A stretch of 64,000 nucleotides of DNA, from positions 1-64,000 of the forward strand of contig NZ_LMNL01000039.1 of assembly GCF_001422985.1 (NCBI RefSeq). The letters run 5' to 3'. The notes under the pieces are model-generated. The model did not search any database, had not been told where the DNA came from, and saw only the letters and a list, made by a program, of their open reading frames with translations. Origin of the DNA: Methylobacterium sp. Leaf117. Lineage in GTDB: Bacteria; Pseudomonadota; Alphaproteobacteria; Rhizobiales; Beijerinckiaceae. The translations under genes were made by a program, and so were the position numbers. Positions 49,931 through 59,477 of the stretch are shown here, piece by piece; within the stretch, counting starts at the first letter, position 1, and each line of letters begins with the position of its first letter.

Positions 49931-50590
49931 ATGCGCGTGCTGTTGATCGAAGATGACCGGATGATCGGCGAAGGGCTTTCGCACGGCCTTTCGGCCGAGG
50001 GCTATTCCGTCGATTGGGTTCGCGACGGCGTCGAAGCCGAGACCGCGCTGCGCAACGGCGGCCATGCGCTCGTCCTGCTCGACCTCGGCCTGCCGGGTGG
50101 TGACGGCCTCCACGTCCTCCGATCCGCCCGGGCGGCGGGCATCGACACGGCGGTTCTCATCGTAACGGCCCGGGACGGCCTCGACAGCCGCATCGCCGGC
50201 CTCGACCTCGGGGCGGACGACTACCTGGTGAAGCCATTCGAGACGCGCGAGTTGCTGGCGCGGATGCGGGCCATCCTCAGACGCCGGGCGGGACGGGCGA
50301 GCTCCCGGCTCGTGGCCGCCGACACCGAACTCGATACCGAGACCCACGCCCTCTCCCACGCCGGAACCGTCGCCGTGCTGTCCGCCCGTGAGTACGCCCT
50401 CATGCATGCCCTCATGGAGCGGCCGGGCCGCATCCTGTCGCGGGCCCAGATCGAGGAACGCATCTACGGATGGGGCGAGGAGGTCGAGAGCAACGCCGTC
50501 GACGCCATCATCCTCACGATCCGCCGCAAGGTCGGCAAGGGCACGATCCTCAACGTCCGCGGCGCCGGCTGGATGGTGCCGAAGCCATGA
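49931..50590 (+). CDS. OmpR-family response regulator
   Basis: A 219-residue regulator of the PmrA/QseB subgroup. The receiver domain has the acidic pair LIEDDR, the phospho-acceptor Asp in LLDLGLPGGDG near residue 51, and the lysine in LVKPFETREL near 101. The C-terminal winged helix contains GRILSRAQIEERIYG and SNAVDAIILTIRRKVG. It overlaps the sensor kinase gene by four bases. A direct repeat at 51900-51918, just upstream of the COG4705 genes, is a candidate binding site. Confidence 0.93.
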   Translation: MRVLLIEDDRMIGEGLSHGLSAEGYSVDWVRDGVEAETALRNGGHALVLLDLGLPGGDGLHVLRSARAAGIDTAVLIVTARDGLDSRIAGLDLGADDYLVKPFETRELLARMRAILRRRAGRASSRLVAADTELDTETHALSHAGTVAVLSAREYALMHALMERPGRILSRAQIEERIYGWGEEVESNAVDAIILTIRRKVGKGTILNVRGAGWMVPKP

Positions 50591-51870
50591 GGGTCGTTTC
50601 CCTGCGCCGGACCGCGCTCGGGTGGATGACCGCCCTCCTCGCCGGTATCGGCCTTGCCGCCATGCTCGCGGCCTACGTCCTGGCGCGCGGGGAAGCGTCC
50701 GATTTCCTCGACGGTCAGCTGCGGCAGGTCGCCCTCAACGCCGGCCCCGGTCTCCCGGACGCGGATGCCCCGCCGGCCGCCGACCAGGATCCGGAGGACC
50801 AGCTCGCCGTATCGATCTGGAAGGACGGACGGCTTCTGCGCAGCGACCGCGGCGTCGACGCACTGCGTCCTGAACGCACCGGTTACGCGGACGTCGTCAT
50901 GGGCGGGGAAGCCTGGCGCACCTACGCGACGGCCAACGGCACCACGATGGTCCGGGTCGCGCAACGCGAGGTGGTGAGGACCGAGTTCGCGCGGAACGCG
51001 GCGCTGGGGGCCTTGGCCCCCTTGCTGCTCCTGATCCCGCTATCGTGGATCGTGGTCGGGTGGGCGATGGACCGGGTCCTTCGGCGGCTGGACGACCTGG
51101 TGCGAGACCTCGCGGGGCGGGGCGCGACGGCGAACGGCCCGCTTTCCCCGCGCGGCGTGCCGGCGGAGGTCGCGCCGCTGGTCGAGGCCATGAACGGCCT
51201 GATCCTGCGCCTGCAGGCCGCGCTCGACGCCCAGAAACGGTTCGTCGCCGACGCGGCGCATGAACTCCGGACGCCGCTGGCCGCGATGCAGATCCAGGTC
51301 GGCGCCCTCGACGGGGGGCGGGACGACCGACGCATGGCGCTCGCGGGGGGCATCGCTCGGGCGAGCCGATTGGTGGATCAGCTGCTCCGCCTCGCCCGCC
51401 TCGACGACGACAACGCGGGAAGTCGCGAGACCGTCGACCTCGGACAGGTTCTGCTCGACTGCGTCGCCGACCATGTCGTGCTCGCGCATGGCAAGGATAT
51501 CGACATCGGCGTGGACATCGAGACGCCTGTGCGGATTCCCGCCGTTCGCGACGAGCTCACGACCCTTTTTTCCAGCCTGATCGACAACGCCCTGCGCTAC
51601 ACCCCGGCAGGCGGGCAGGTCGACGTCACGCTCCGGCTTCGGGACGGGAAGGCCGTCGTGGCGGTGCGCGATACCGGCTGCGGCCTGCCGCCGGGCAGCG
51701 CATCGCGTCTCTTCGACCGCTTCTTCAGGGCCGCGCCGCCGGGGATCGAGGGAACCGGCCTCGGCTTGGCCATCGCCCGCCGCGCCGCGGAGCGACACGG
51801 CTTGAGCCTAACGGTCGAGAACCGCCGCGACAGGCAAGGGGCTATAGCGGAGGTCCGTCCACAGTCCTGA
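50587..51870 (+). CDS. Sensor histidine kinase
   Basis: A 427-residue membrane kinase. Two transmembrane segments (about 13-34 and 138-160) enclose a periplasmic sensor region of about 100 residues with no cysteine and few histidines. HAMP-like linker, HisKA with ADAAHELRTPLAAM (His near 228), and HATPase_c with NALRYTP, DTGCGLP and GTGLGLAI follow. Coupled to the OmpR-type regulator (ATGA overlap). The signal is unknown; similar QseC/PmrB-type pairs sense cations or envelope stress. Confidence 0.92.
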   Translation: MRVVSLRRTALGWMTALLAGIGLAAMLAAYVLARGEASDFLDGQLRQVALNAGPGLPDADAPPAADQDPEDQLAVSIWKDGRLLRSDRGVDALRPERTGYADVVMGGEAWRTYATANGTTMVRVAQREVVRTEFARNAALGALAPLLLLIPLSWIVVGWAMDRVLRRLDDLVRDLAGRGATANGPLSPRGVPAEVAPLVEAMNGLILRLQAALDAQKRFVADAAHELRTPLAAMQIQVGALDGGRDDRRMALAGGIARASRLVDQLLRLARLDDDNAGSRETVDLGQVLLDCVADHVVLAHGKDIDIGVDIETPVRIPAVRDELTTLFSSLIDNALRYTPAGGQVDVTLRLRDGKAVVAVRDTGCGLPPGSASRLFDRFFRAAPPGIEGTGLGLAIARRAAERHGLSLTVENRRDRQGAIAEVRPQS

Positions 51871-51899
51871 AAACCTCCCTGCGCTTTCCCGGGCCTGCG

Positions 51900-51918
51900 C
51901 TCATTCTGTCCTCATTCT
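51900..51918 (+). promoter_or_regulatory. Tandem response-regulator box
   Basis: CTCATTCT at 51900-51907 is repeated exactly at 51911-51918, a period of 11 bases or one helical turn. OmpR/PmrA-type regulators bind such direct repeats. It lies 46 bases upstream of the first COG4705 gene and 30 bases after the kinase gene. Confidence 0.5.
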
Positions 51919-51963
51919 AGCCGGCTATCACCCGCCGCGGACGATGACGGACGGGAGACGGGA

Positions 51964-52737
51964 ATGAGCGGGACAGAGGCCCGGGTCCTGAACAAGGTCC
52001 CGGAGGTCACCGCGGCCTTCTGGGTCATCAAGATCCTCTCGACGACGGTCGGCGAGACCGGAGCGGACTATCTCGCCGTCAACGTGGGCCTCGGCGCGGC
52101 GACCACGACCGCGATCACGGCCGCCCTCCTCGCCGGGGCCCTCGTCCTGCAGATGCGTCAGCGACGCTACGTGCCGTGGATCTATTGGTCGACCGTGGTG
52201 CTCGTCAGCGTGGTCGGCACGCAGGTCACCGACATCCTGACCGACAAGCTCGGCGTCAGCCTTTTCGTGAGCACGGGCGTGTTCGCGTGCGCCCTGGCCG
52301 CGGTGTTCGCCGTCTGGTTCGCGACCGAGGGGACCCTCTCGATCCATGCCATCGTGACCCGCAGGCGCGAGGCGTTCTACTGGCTCGCCATCCTCCTGAC
52401 CTTCGCACTCGGCACGGCGGCGGGCGACCTCGCCACGGAGGCGCTTGGGCTCGGCTTCAATCTCGGCGTCGTCATCTTCGGCACGGGCCTGGCCGCCCTT
52501 GCGCTCGCCCGGAGCCTCGGCGCGAACCCGGTGCTGGCCTTCTGGCTCGCCTACATCGTCACGCGGCCTCTCGGCGCGTCCCTCGGCGATCTCCTCTCGC
52601 AGGCCCGGGAATACGGCGGGCTCGGGTTCGGCACGGCCCATACCAGCCTCGTCTTCCTCGCGGTCATCGTCGCCCTGGTGGGGGCTTTGAGCCTGGTCCC
52701 GCCATCGCGAGAGCCCGGGGGACTGCTTGGGGGCTGA
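51964..52737 (+). CDS. COG4705 membrane protein, copy 1
   Basis: A 257-residue polytopic membrane protein with eight hydrophobic segments. The N-terminal signature KVPEVTAAFWVIKILSTT followed by GETGAD and the internal echo FALGTAAGDL are shared with two downstream copies; the protein is itself an internal repeat. COG4705 has no established biochemical function. This copy is the most divergent of the three and begins the transcript after the response-regulator box. Confidence 0.8.
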   Translation: MSGTEARVLNKVPEVTAAFWVIKILSTTVGETGADYLAVNVGLGAATTTAITAALLAGALVLQMRQRRYVPWIYWSTVVLVSVVGTQVTDILTDKLGVSLFVSTGVFACALAAVFAVWFATEGTLSIHAIVTRRREAFYWLAILLTFALGTAAGDLATEALGLGFNLGVVIFGTGLAALALARSLGANPVLAFWLAYIVTRPLGASLGDLLSQAREYGGLGFGTAHTSLVFLAVIVALVGALSLVPPSREPGGLLGG

Positions 52738-52810
52738 GCTTTGCCCGCGAGATGTCCGAACGCCCTCCATTTTCCCACTGCCTAACGCCGCATGAGCCGG
52801 AGGGAAGACC

Positions 52811-53215
52811 ATGAGAACCATCATCCTTGCCACGGTTGTCGCCGTGATCATCGGGGGCACCGCCGCACCCCTCGTGCTGCTGGCGGTGCAGGACGCCTCC
52901 GGCGCGACAGCGGCTACGGCTGCCACGTCGAAGCTCGGCGACCTCTCGAAATTCCGGGCCATCGTCGTCGAGGTGAAGGCCCTCGCCGACCGGGGCGACC
53001 TTTCGGCCGCGAAAGCGCGGATCAAGGACCTGGAGCTGTCCTGGGACGGGGCCGAGGCGGGTCTCAAGCCGCGTGCGGCCGCCGACTGGCACATCGTGGA
53101 CAAGGCCATCGATGGCGCACTCGACGCGCTGCGGGCTTCGCCCCCCGACCCGGCCGCCTGCCGTCGCGCCATCGACGATCTGCTCGCGGTCATCGACCGG
53201 ATGCAGGCCGCCTGA
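52811..53215 (+). CDS. Small exported or anchored helical protein
   Basis: A 134-residue protein with an N-terminal hydrophobic segment (residues 4-28) and a helical, charged remainder (FRAIVVEVKALADRGDLSAA and a later WHIVDKAIDGALDALRA). There are no cysteines or metal-binding clusters. It lies between copies 1 and 2 of the COG4705 genes, all on one strand, so it probably works with them at the membrane. No family recognised. Confidence 0.7.
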   Translation: MRTIILATVVAVIIGGTAAPLVLLAVQDASGATAATAATSKLGDLSKFRAIVVEVKALADRGDLSAAKARIKDLELSWDGAEAGLKPRAAADWHIVDKAIDGALDALRASPPDPAACRRAIDDLLAVIDRMQAA

Positions 53216-53245
53216 ACCGACCCCGGCCTCACATAAGGCATCCTC

Positions 53246-54028
53246 ATGCAACGACCCGAGCGAACCATTCCCACGGAACCCGGCAAGGTGCCGGAAGCCA
53301 CCGCCGGGTTCTGGGCGATCAAGATCGTGGCCACCACGCTGGGCGAGGTCGGCGGCAACGCCGTCGCCCTGACGCTCGGCCTGGGCTATCTCACGGGTAC
53401 GGCGATCTTCGGGACCGTATTGGCCGTGCTGCTCGCGGCACAGATCCGGGCAACCCGCTTCCATCCCATCCTGTACTGGGCCGTGATCACCGCGACGACG
53501 CTCGCCGGTACGACGCTGGCGGACTTCTGCGACCGATCCCTCGGCATCGGCTACCTCGGCGGATCGCTGATCCTCCTCGCCTCGGTCGTCGCGACCCTCC
53601 TCCTCTGGAAGCACACCCTGGGCACCGTCGCCGTGGAATCGGTGCGGACCCCACAGGCCGAAGGGTTCTACTGGGCCACGATCATGTTCTCGCAGACGCT
53701 CGGCACCGCGCTGGGTGACTGGATGGCAGACGGCACCGGCCTTGGGTACAACGGCAGCGCGCTCCTCATCGTCCTCGCGCTCGCCGTCGTAACGGCCCTG
53801 CATGTCCGGACGCGCGTATCCCGGCCGCTGCTTTTCTGGACCGCCTTCATCCTCACCCGGCCGCTCGGCGCCACCCTCGCCAACTCGCTCGATAAGCCCG
53901 CGGCGTCGGGCGGCCTGGGCATCGACGACATCACGATCTCCGCGGTGCTGGCGCTCCTCATGGTGCTGCTCGTGCTCCTCATCCCGCAGCGTGCCGGTCG
54001 TCACGCGGTCGGCGTCGATGCCGCCTGA
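53246..54028 (+). CDS. COG4705 membrane protein, copy 2
   Basis: A 260-residue protein with the family signature KVPEATAGFWAIKIVATT then GEVGGN, and the second-half echo GFYWATIMFSQTLGTALGDW. About eight transmembrane segments. It is closer to copy 3 than to copy 1. The GYLTGTAIFGTVLA and RPLGATLANSLDKPA segments are shared with copy 3. It starts 30 bases after the small anchored protein and 29 bases before copy 3. Confidence 0.82.
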   Translation: MQRPERTIPTEPGKVPEATAGFWAIKIVATTLGEVGGNAVALTLGLGYLTGTAIFGTVLAVLLAAQIRATRFHPILYWAVITATTLAGTTLADFCDRSLGIGYLGGSLILLASVVATLLLWKHTLGTVAVESVRTPQAEGFYWATIMFSQTLGTALGDWMADGTGLGYNGSALLIVLALAVVTALHVRTRVSRPLLFWTAFILTRPLGATLANSLDKPAASGGLGIDDITISAVLALLMVLLVLLIPQRAGRHAVGVDAA

Positions 54029-54057
54029 GGTTCACCTCCAGCCGAAGGATCCATCAA

Positions 54058-54834
54058 ATGAACGACACCCTCGAAAGCACCTTGAGCAAGGTCCCTGAGG
54101 TCACGCTCGGCTTCTGGATCATCAAGATCCTGGCCACCACGCTCGGCGAGACCGGCGGCGACACCGTCACCATGACACTGAATTGGGGTTACCTCGCCGG
54201 CACCGCCCTGTTCGGCGTGGTGCTGCTCGGCCTCGTGGTCGCCCAGGTCATGGCGAAGCGGTTCAACCCCGTCCTTTACTGGTCCACCATCGTCGCCTCG
54301 ACCACCTTCGGCACCACCATGGCGGACTTCGCCGACCGCTCGCTCGGCATCGGATACACCGGCGGGTCGGCCCTGCTCCTCGCCTGCCTCGCGGCGGTGC
54401 TCTGGCTTTGGTACGCGTCCGAGGGCACCGTGTCGGTCGACACGGTCTCGACGCCTCGGATCGAGGCGTTCTACTGGGGTGCCATCACCTTCTCCCAGAC
54501 GCTGGGCACGGCGCTGGGCGATTGGCTCGCCGACACGGGCGGGCTCGGCTACCAGGGCGGCGCCCTCGTGTTCGGGGCGGCCCTCGCGGTGGTCATCGTC
54601 TTGTACTACCGGACCTCGGTGTCGCGTGTCGCCTTGTTCTGGGCGGCCTTCATCCTGACGCGGCCGCTCGGTGCCATGGTGGGTGATTTCCTCGACAAGC
54701 CGGCGACCGATGGGGGACTGGACCTCAGCCGGCCATTCGCCTCCGCTGTCATCGCGGCCTTCATCGTCGCACTGATCGTCCTGCTGCCACAGAGGGCCGG
54801 ACGCCATCCGGGGGCGGACGCGACCGCGTCCTGA
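54058..54834 (+). CDS. COG4705 membrane protein, copy 3
   Basis: A 258-residue polytopic protein with KVPEVTLGFWIIKILATT then GETGGD, and EAFYWGAITFSQTLGTALGD in the second half. Copy 2 and copy 3 share most of their loops, including DFADRSLGIGYTGGS-type and RPLGAMVGDFLDKPA-type segments and the ending LPQRAGRHPG, so they come from a recent tandem duplication. Function unknown. Confidence 0.82.
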   Translation: MNDTLESTLSKVPEVTLGFWIIKILATTLGETGGDTVTMTLNWGYLAGTALFGVVLLGLVVAQVMAKRFNPVLYWSTIVASTTFGTTMADFADRSLGIGYTGGSALLLACLAAVLWLWYASEGTVSVDTVSTPRIEAFYWGAITFSQTLGTALGDWLADTGGLGYQGGALVFGAALAVVIVLYYRTSVSRVALFWAAFILTRPLGAMVGDFLDKPATDGGLDLSRPFASAVIAAFIVALIVLLPQRAGRHPGADATAS

Positions 54835-54877
54835 TGCCCGCCGCCGGGACCCTGCATCCGACTAGGAACCAGGATCG

Positions 54878-55612
54878 ATGAACCAAGTCACCCCGCCTGC
54901 CCCGGCGGCCATCGTCGCGCGTCTCGGCCGGAGGGAGATAGGCCTGATCGCGTCGCTGTTCTGCGTGGCCTCCCTCATCCTCGGCTTCGGCCTCCTCGCC
55001 GAGGAGGTCATGGAGGGGGACACGACGGCCTTCGACACCCGCATCGCCCACTTCTTCCGACCGGTCGGCGCCGCGGATGCGATAGGGCCGGCCTGGCTCC
55101 ACGAGATGGCCCGCGATGTGACCGCTTTGGGCAGCATGGTCGTGCTCTGCTTCCTCCTCGCGAGCGTGGTCGGCTACCTGCTCCTGATCCGGAAGCGCGG
55201 GGCCGCCGTCCTTCTGGTGGGCTCGATCCTCGGGGGAACGGTCGTCAGTTTCGGGCTGAAGCTTTTCTTCAGCCGGCCCCGTCCCGACATCCCCGACGGC
55301 ATCCAGGTGTTCACCTCCAGCTTCCCCAGCAGCCATGCCATGCTCTCCGCGGTGACCTTCCTGACGCTTGGAGCGCTCATGGCGCGCGTCGCCGCGGACG
55401 CTCGCCTGAAGGCATACTTCACGGGATGCGCGGTCTTCCTCTCCATCGTGGTCGGACTGAGCCGGGTCTACCTCGGGGTGCATTACGCCACTGACGTGCT
55501 CGCGGGTTGGTGCGTGGGATCGGCTTGGGCAGCCCTGTGCTGGATCGTGGCCCTTCAACTCCAGCGTCGTGGGCAGGTCGAGAGGCCCGGCGGTACGGAA
55601 GGCGCGCGATAG
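54878..55612 (+). CDS. PAP2 family membrane phosphatase
   Basis: A 244-residue inner-membrane phosphatase of the type-2 phosphatidic acid phosphatase family. All three catalytic motifs are visible: KLFFSRPRP near residue 128, SSFPSSHAM near 147 and SRVYLGVHYATD near 194. Six transmembrane segments. Likely substrates are undecaprenyl pyrophosphate or phosphatidate. It is the last gene of the block that starts with the two-component system, suggesting an envelope-related response. Confidence 0.9.
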   Translation: MNQVTPPAPAAIVARLGRREIGLIASLFCVASLILGFGLLAEEVMEGDTTAFDTRIAHFFRPVGAADAIGPAWLHEMARDVTALGSMVVLCFLLASVVGYLLLIRKRGAAVLLVGSILGGTVVSFGLKLFFSRPRPDIPDGIQVFTSSFPSSHAMLSAVTFLTLGALMARVAADARLKAYFTGCAVFLSIVVGLSRVYLGVHYATDVLAGWCVGSAWAALCWIVALQLQRRGQVERPGGTEGAR

Positions 55613-55816
55613 GCAGCCTTGCCGGATGCATCCTTGCGGTCGCAATCGCGGTCGAGGGCAGGGGGACCGGGATAGCCGGAATGAAGCGTCGGGTTCCGTG
55701 CTTAGGGGACGGAAGTTTCCGAGAACCGCAGGCGGCGCTCAGCCTATCGACCGCATCGACGAACCGAGACGGTCAACCTGGAAGACGGGTTCGGGCGCCA
55801 ATGGCCGCTTCCGCCC

Positions 55817-56293
55817 TCAGGCCGGCGTTCCGCCGCGGTAACGGGTAAAGACGCTTCTGGCTTCCGACCCGAACAGAACGACTTCATAGGTATCGGGCTC
55901 CATGCCCTCGACTTCCATGCCGGGGGAACCAGCGGGCATACCGGGGACGGCCAGCCCGGTTCCCTTGGGCTTCTCCACCAGGAGGCGCTTGATCGCCCCG
56001 GCCGGAACGTGCCCCTCGATCACGTAGCCGCCGACCTGGGCTGTGTGGCAGGAGGCGAGTTCCCTCGGGACCCCGAGACGGACCTTAAGCGGGTTCACGG
56101 GCCCCTCGGTCACCGTCACCGTGAACCCGTTATCGCGGAGGTGCGCGACCCACTTCTCGCAGCAACCGCAGGTCGGGTCCTTCGTCACCGCGACCGGTGG
56201 CAGGCCCTGCGCCAGGGCATACCGCCCGAATGCCACCGATGCCGCCATGCCCAGGACCACGGCGCGCCGGGTCGTCCTCGTCGTGTCGATCAT
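55817..56293 (-). CDS. DUF411 metal-binding protein with signal peptide
   Basis: A 158-residue periplasmic protein of the DUF411 family, usually found with copper and other metal resistance genes. The N-terminus TTRRAVVLGMAASVAFG has a twin-arginine-like signal. The mature part has DPTCGCCEKWVAHL, the CGCC motif expected to bind Cu, and SCHTAQVGGYVIEGHVPA. The ATG at 56293 is preceded by GGGAGAG; the longer frame from 56338 is less likely. It sits 16 bases after the cusA stop on the same strand, so it belongs to the cus operon. Confidence 0.87.
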   Translation of the reverse strand: MIDTTRTTRRAVVLGMAASVAFGRYALAQGLPPVAVTKDPTCGCCEKWVAHLRDNGFTVTVTEGPVNPLKVRLGVPRELASCHTAQVGGYVIEGHVPAGAIKRLLVEKPKGTGLAVPGMPAGSPGMEVEGMEPDTYEVVLFGSEARSVFTRYRGGTPA

Positions 56294-56309
56294 GTTCGCT
56301 CTCCCGTCC

Positions 56310-59300
56310 TCACTCGGCTGCCAACGGTAATTTTTCACGTTCGACGGATTCCATCTCGGTATCGGATCTCGGTAGCCCCCAGCCCTTGACCAGGCCGTAG
56401 ACGGCCGGGATCACTACGAGCGTCAGGACGGTGGAGGAGACCATGCCGCCGATCATCGGCACCGCGATGCGCTGCATGACCTCGGAGCCGGCGCCCGTGC
56501 TCCACAGGATCGGGATCAGGCCGGCCATGATGGCGGTCACGGTCATCATCTTGGGGCGCACCCGCTCGACCGCGCCGACCATGATCGCCCGCCGCAGGTC
56601 CTCGCGGTTCAGGGGCCGCCCCTCGCGGTCGCACGCGGCCCGGCCCTCGTCGAGGGCGTGGTCGAGGTAGACCAGCATGATCACGCCGGTCTCGGCCGCG
56701 ACGCCGGCCAGCGCGATGAAGCCGACCGCCACCGCCACCGACATGTTGAACCCCATCCACCACATCAGCCAGATGCCGCCGACCAGGGCGAACGGTAGCG
56801 ACAGCATGACGATGAGCGTCTCGGTCAGGCGCCGGAAGTTGATGAACAGCAGCAGGAACACGACGAGCAGCGTCAGCGGCACCACCACCTTCATGCGCGC
56901 CTCGGCCCGTTCCAGGTACTCGTACTGCCCGCTCCACTGCAGGGTCGTGCCCTGTGGGAGCTTGACCTCGTCCGTCACGGCCTTGCGCGCCTCGGCCACG
57001 TAGCCGCCGAGGTCGCGCCCATTGATGTCGACGAAGATGTAGACCGCGAGTTGGCCGTTCTCGGTTCGGATGGAGGTCGGGCCGCGGGTGAGCTCGACCT
57101 TGGCGACCTCGCGCAACGGCACCGTGCCCCCAGCTGGCAGCGGTATCTGCACCTCGTCGGCGATGGCACGCGGATCGGACCGGAAGGCCCGGGGGTAGCG
57201 GACGTTCACGGTATAGCGCTCGCGGCCCTCGACCGTGTTCGTCACGCTCTGACCGCCGAGGGCCATGGCGATGACGTCCTGTACGTCGCCGACCATGAGG
57301 CCGTAGCGACCGAGCGCCTCGCGGTCCGGGGTGATGTCGAGGAAGTAGCCGCCGATGACCCGCTCGGCGTAGGCGCTGGACGTGCCCGGCACGTTGCGCA
57401 CCACCGCCTCGACCTGGCGGGCGACCCCTTCCATCTCCTTCAGGTCCGTGCCCAGCACCTTGATCCCGACCGGGGTGCGGATGCCGGTCGAGAGCATGTC
57501 GATCCGGGCGCGGATCGGCTGGGTCCAGGCATTCGACACGCCCGGGAACTGCAGAGCCTTGTCCATCTCGGCCTTGAGGCTCGCCAGCGTCACGCCCGGC
57601 CGCCACTCGGACGGCGGCTTCAGCGCGATGACCGTCTCGAACATCTCCATCGGCGCCGGGTCGGTCGCGGTGTTGGCGCGGCCCGCCTTGCCGTAGACCG
57701 AGGCCACCTCCGGGAAGGATTTTATGATGCGGTCCTGGGTTGCGAGGAGCTCGCCGGCCTTGGTCACCGACAGGCCCGGCAGGGTCGTCGGCATGTACAT
57801 CAGCGTGCCCTCGTTGAGGTCGGGCATGAACTCCGAGCCGAGCTGACGGGCTGGCCACACGGTCGCCGCGACGACGCCTAGGGCGAGCAGGACGGTCAGG
57901 ACCCGCGCCCGCAGCACGCCCGCGATCAGCGGCCGGTAGAGCCAGATCAGGAGCCGGTTCAGCGGGTTCCTGTGCTCCGGGATGATCCGGCCCCGCACGA
58001 ACAGCACCATCAGCGCGGGGACCAAGGTCACCGACAGGATCGCGGCCGCCGCCATGGCGAAGGTCTTGGTGAAGGCCAGCGGACCGAACAGGCGGCCCTC
58101 CTGGCTCTCCAGGGTGAAGATCGGCAGGAAGCTGACCGTGATGATGAGGAGCGAGAAGAACAGGGACGGGCCGACCTCGGACGCCGCCTCGACCAGGATC
58201 TCGACCCGGGGCTTGTCCGGTGGCGCCCGTTCCAGGTGCTTGTGGGCGTTCTCGATCATGACGATGGCCGCGTCGATCATGGCGCCGACCGCGATGGCGA
58301 TGCCGCCCAGACTCATGATGTTGGCGCCGAGACCCAGGGCTCGCATGCCGACGAACGCCATCAGGATCCCGACCGGCAGCATCAGGATGGCGACGAGCGC
58401 GCTCCTCACGTGGAGCAGGAACACGACGCACACGAGCGAGACGACGACGCTCTCCTCGACCAGCGTGTGCCGCAGGGTGTCGATGGCCGCGTCGATGAGC
58501 TGGGAGCGGTCGTAGACCGGCAGGATCTCGGTGCCCGCGGGAAGGCTTTTCGCCACCTCCGCGAGCTTCGCCTTAACGCCCTCGATGACGTTCAGCGCGT
58601 TCGCCCCGAAGCGCTGCAGGACGATGCCGCCGGCGACCTCGCCCTCGCCGTTCATCTCGGTGATGCCGCGACGCTCGTCCGGTCCGAGCTCGACCCGGGC
58701 GACGTCCCGCACCCGCAGCGGCGTGCCGCCCGCGGTCTTGAGGACGATGTTCTCGATGTCGGTGACGCCCCTCAGGTAGCCGCGCCCGCGGACCATGAAC
58801 TCGAACTCGGAGAGCTCGACCGTGCGGCCGCCGACGTCGGCGTTGCTCGACCGGATCGCGTCCCGGAGCTTGTTGAGGGAGATGCCCTGGGCGCGTAGCC
58901 GGTTCGGGTCGACCACGACGTTGTACTGCTTCACGAAGCCGCCGACGCCGGCGACTTCGGCGACGCCCTCTGCCCGCGAGGCCCCGAACCGGACCACCCA
59001 GTCCTGCAGGGAGCGAAGCTCGGCGAGCGTCCGTTCCTTGGCCACCACCACGTACTGGTAGACCCAGCCCACGCCGGTGGCGTCGGGGCCGAGCGTCGGG
59101 GTCACGCCCGCCGGCAGGCGGCTCGCCGCCGCGTTGAGGTACTCCAGCACCCGCGAGCGGCCCCAGTACGGGTCGGTGCCGTCCTCGAAGATGACGTAGA
59201 CGAACGACACCCCGAAGAACGAAAAGCCCCGCACCACCTTGGCCTTGGGCACCGTCAGCATGGCGGTGGACAGCGGGTAGGTGACCTGATCCTCGACCAC

Positions 59301-59477
59301 CTGCGGAGCCTGGCCCGGGTACTCGGTGTAGACGATGGCCTGCACGTCCGAGAGGTCGGGGATGGCGTCGAGCGGCAGGGTCCGCAGCGCCAGGACGCCT
59401 GCGGCGACGGCGAACACGGTGCCCACCAGAACCAGGACGAGGTTGCGGGCGGACCAGCCGATGAGGCGCGCGATCAC
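56310..59477 (-). CDS. cusA: CusA-type copper/silver RND pump
   Basis: A 1055-residue trimeric inner-membrane exporter. The HME-4 (Cu/Ag) signature GAMIDAAIVMIENAHKHLE is present in transmembrane helix IV. Methionine-rich segments DPAPMEMFETVIAL and RIDMLSTGIRTP correspond to the Cu-binding methionine cluster of E. coli CusA. Twelve transmembrane helices and two periplasmic loops. Start GTG 59477 overlaps the cusB stop by four bases (GTGA). No cusC channel gene accompanies it. Confidence 0.95.
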   Translation of the reverse strand: MIARLIGWSARNLVLVLVGTVFAVAAGVLALRTLPLDAIPDLSDVQAIVYTEYPGQAPQVVEDQVTYPLSTAMLTVPKAKVVRGFSFFGVSFVYVIFEDGTDPYWGRSRVLEYLNAAASRLPAGVTPTLGPDATGVGWVYQYVVVAKERTLAELRSLQDWVVRFGASRAEGVAEVAGVGGFVKQYNVVVDPNRLRAQGISLNKLRDAIRSSNADVGGRTVELSEFEFMVRGRGYLRGVTDIENIVLKTAGGTPLRVRDVARVELGPDERRGITEMNGEGEVAGGIVLQRFGANALNVIEGVKAKLAEVAKSLPAGTEILPVYDRSQLIDAAIDTLRHTLVEESVVVSLVCVVFLLHVRSALVAILMLPVGILMAFVGMRALGLGANIMSLGGIAIAVGAMIDAAIVMIENAHKHLERAPPDKPRVEILVEAASEVGPSLFFSLLIITVSFLPIFTLESQEGRLFGPLAFTKTFAMAAAAILSVTLVPALMVLFVRGRIIPEHRNPLNRLLIWLYRPLIAGVLRARVLTVLLALGVVAATVWPARQLGSEFMPDLNEGTLMYMPTTLPGLSVTKAGELLATQDRIIKSFPEVASVYGKAGRANTATDPAPMEMFETVIALKPPSEWRPGVTLASLKAEMDKALQFPGVSNAWTQPIRARIDMLSTGIRTPVGIKVLGTDLKEMEGVARQVEAVVRNVPGTSSAYAERVIGGYFLDITPDREALGRYGLMVGDVQDVIAMALGGQSVTNTVEGRERYTVNVRYPRAFRSDPRAIADEVQIPLPAGGTVPLREVAKVELTRGPTSIRTENGQLAVYIFVDINGRDLGGYVAEARKAVTDEVKLPQGTTLQWSGQYEYLERAEARMKVVVPLTLLVVFLLLFINFRRLTETLIVMLSLPFALVGGIWLMWWMGFNMSVAVAVGFIALAGVAAETGVIMLVYLDHALDEGRAACDREGRPLNREDLRRAIMVGAVERVRPKMMTVTAIMAGLIPILWSTGAGSEVMQRIAVPMIGGMVSSTVLTLVVIPAVYGLVKGWGLPRSDTEMESVEREKLPLAAE

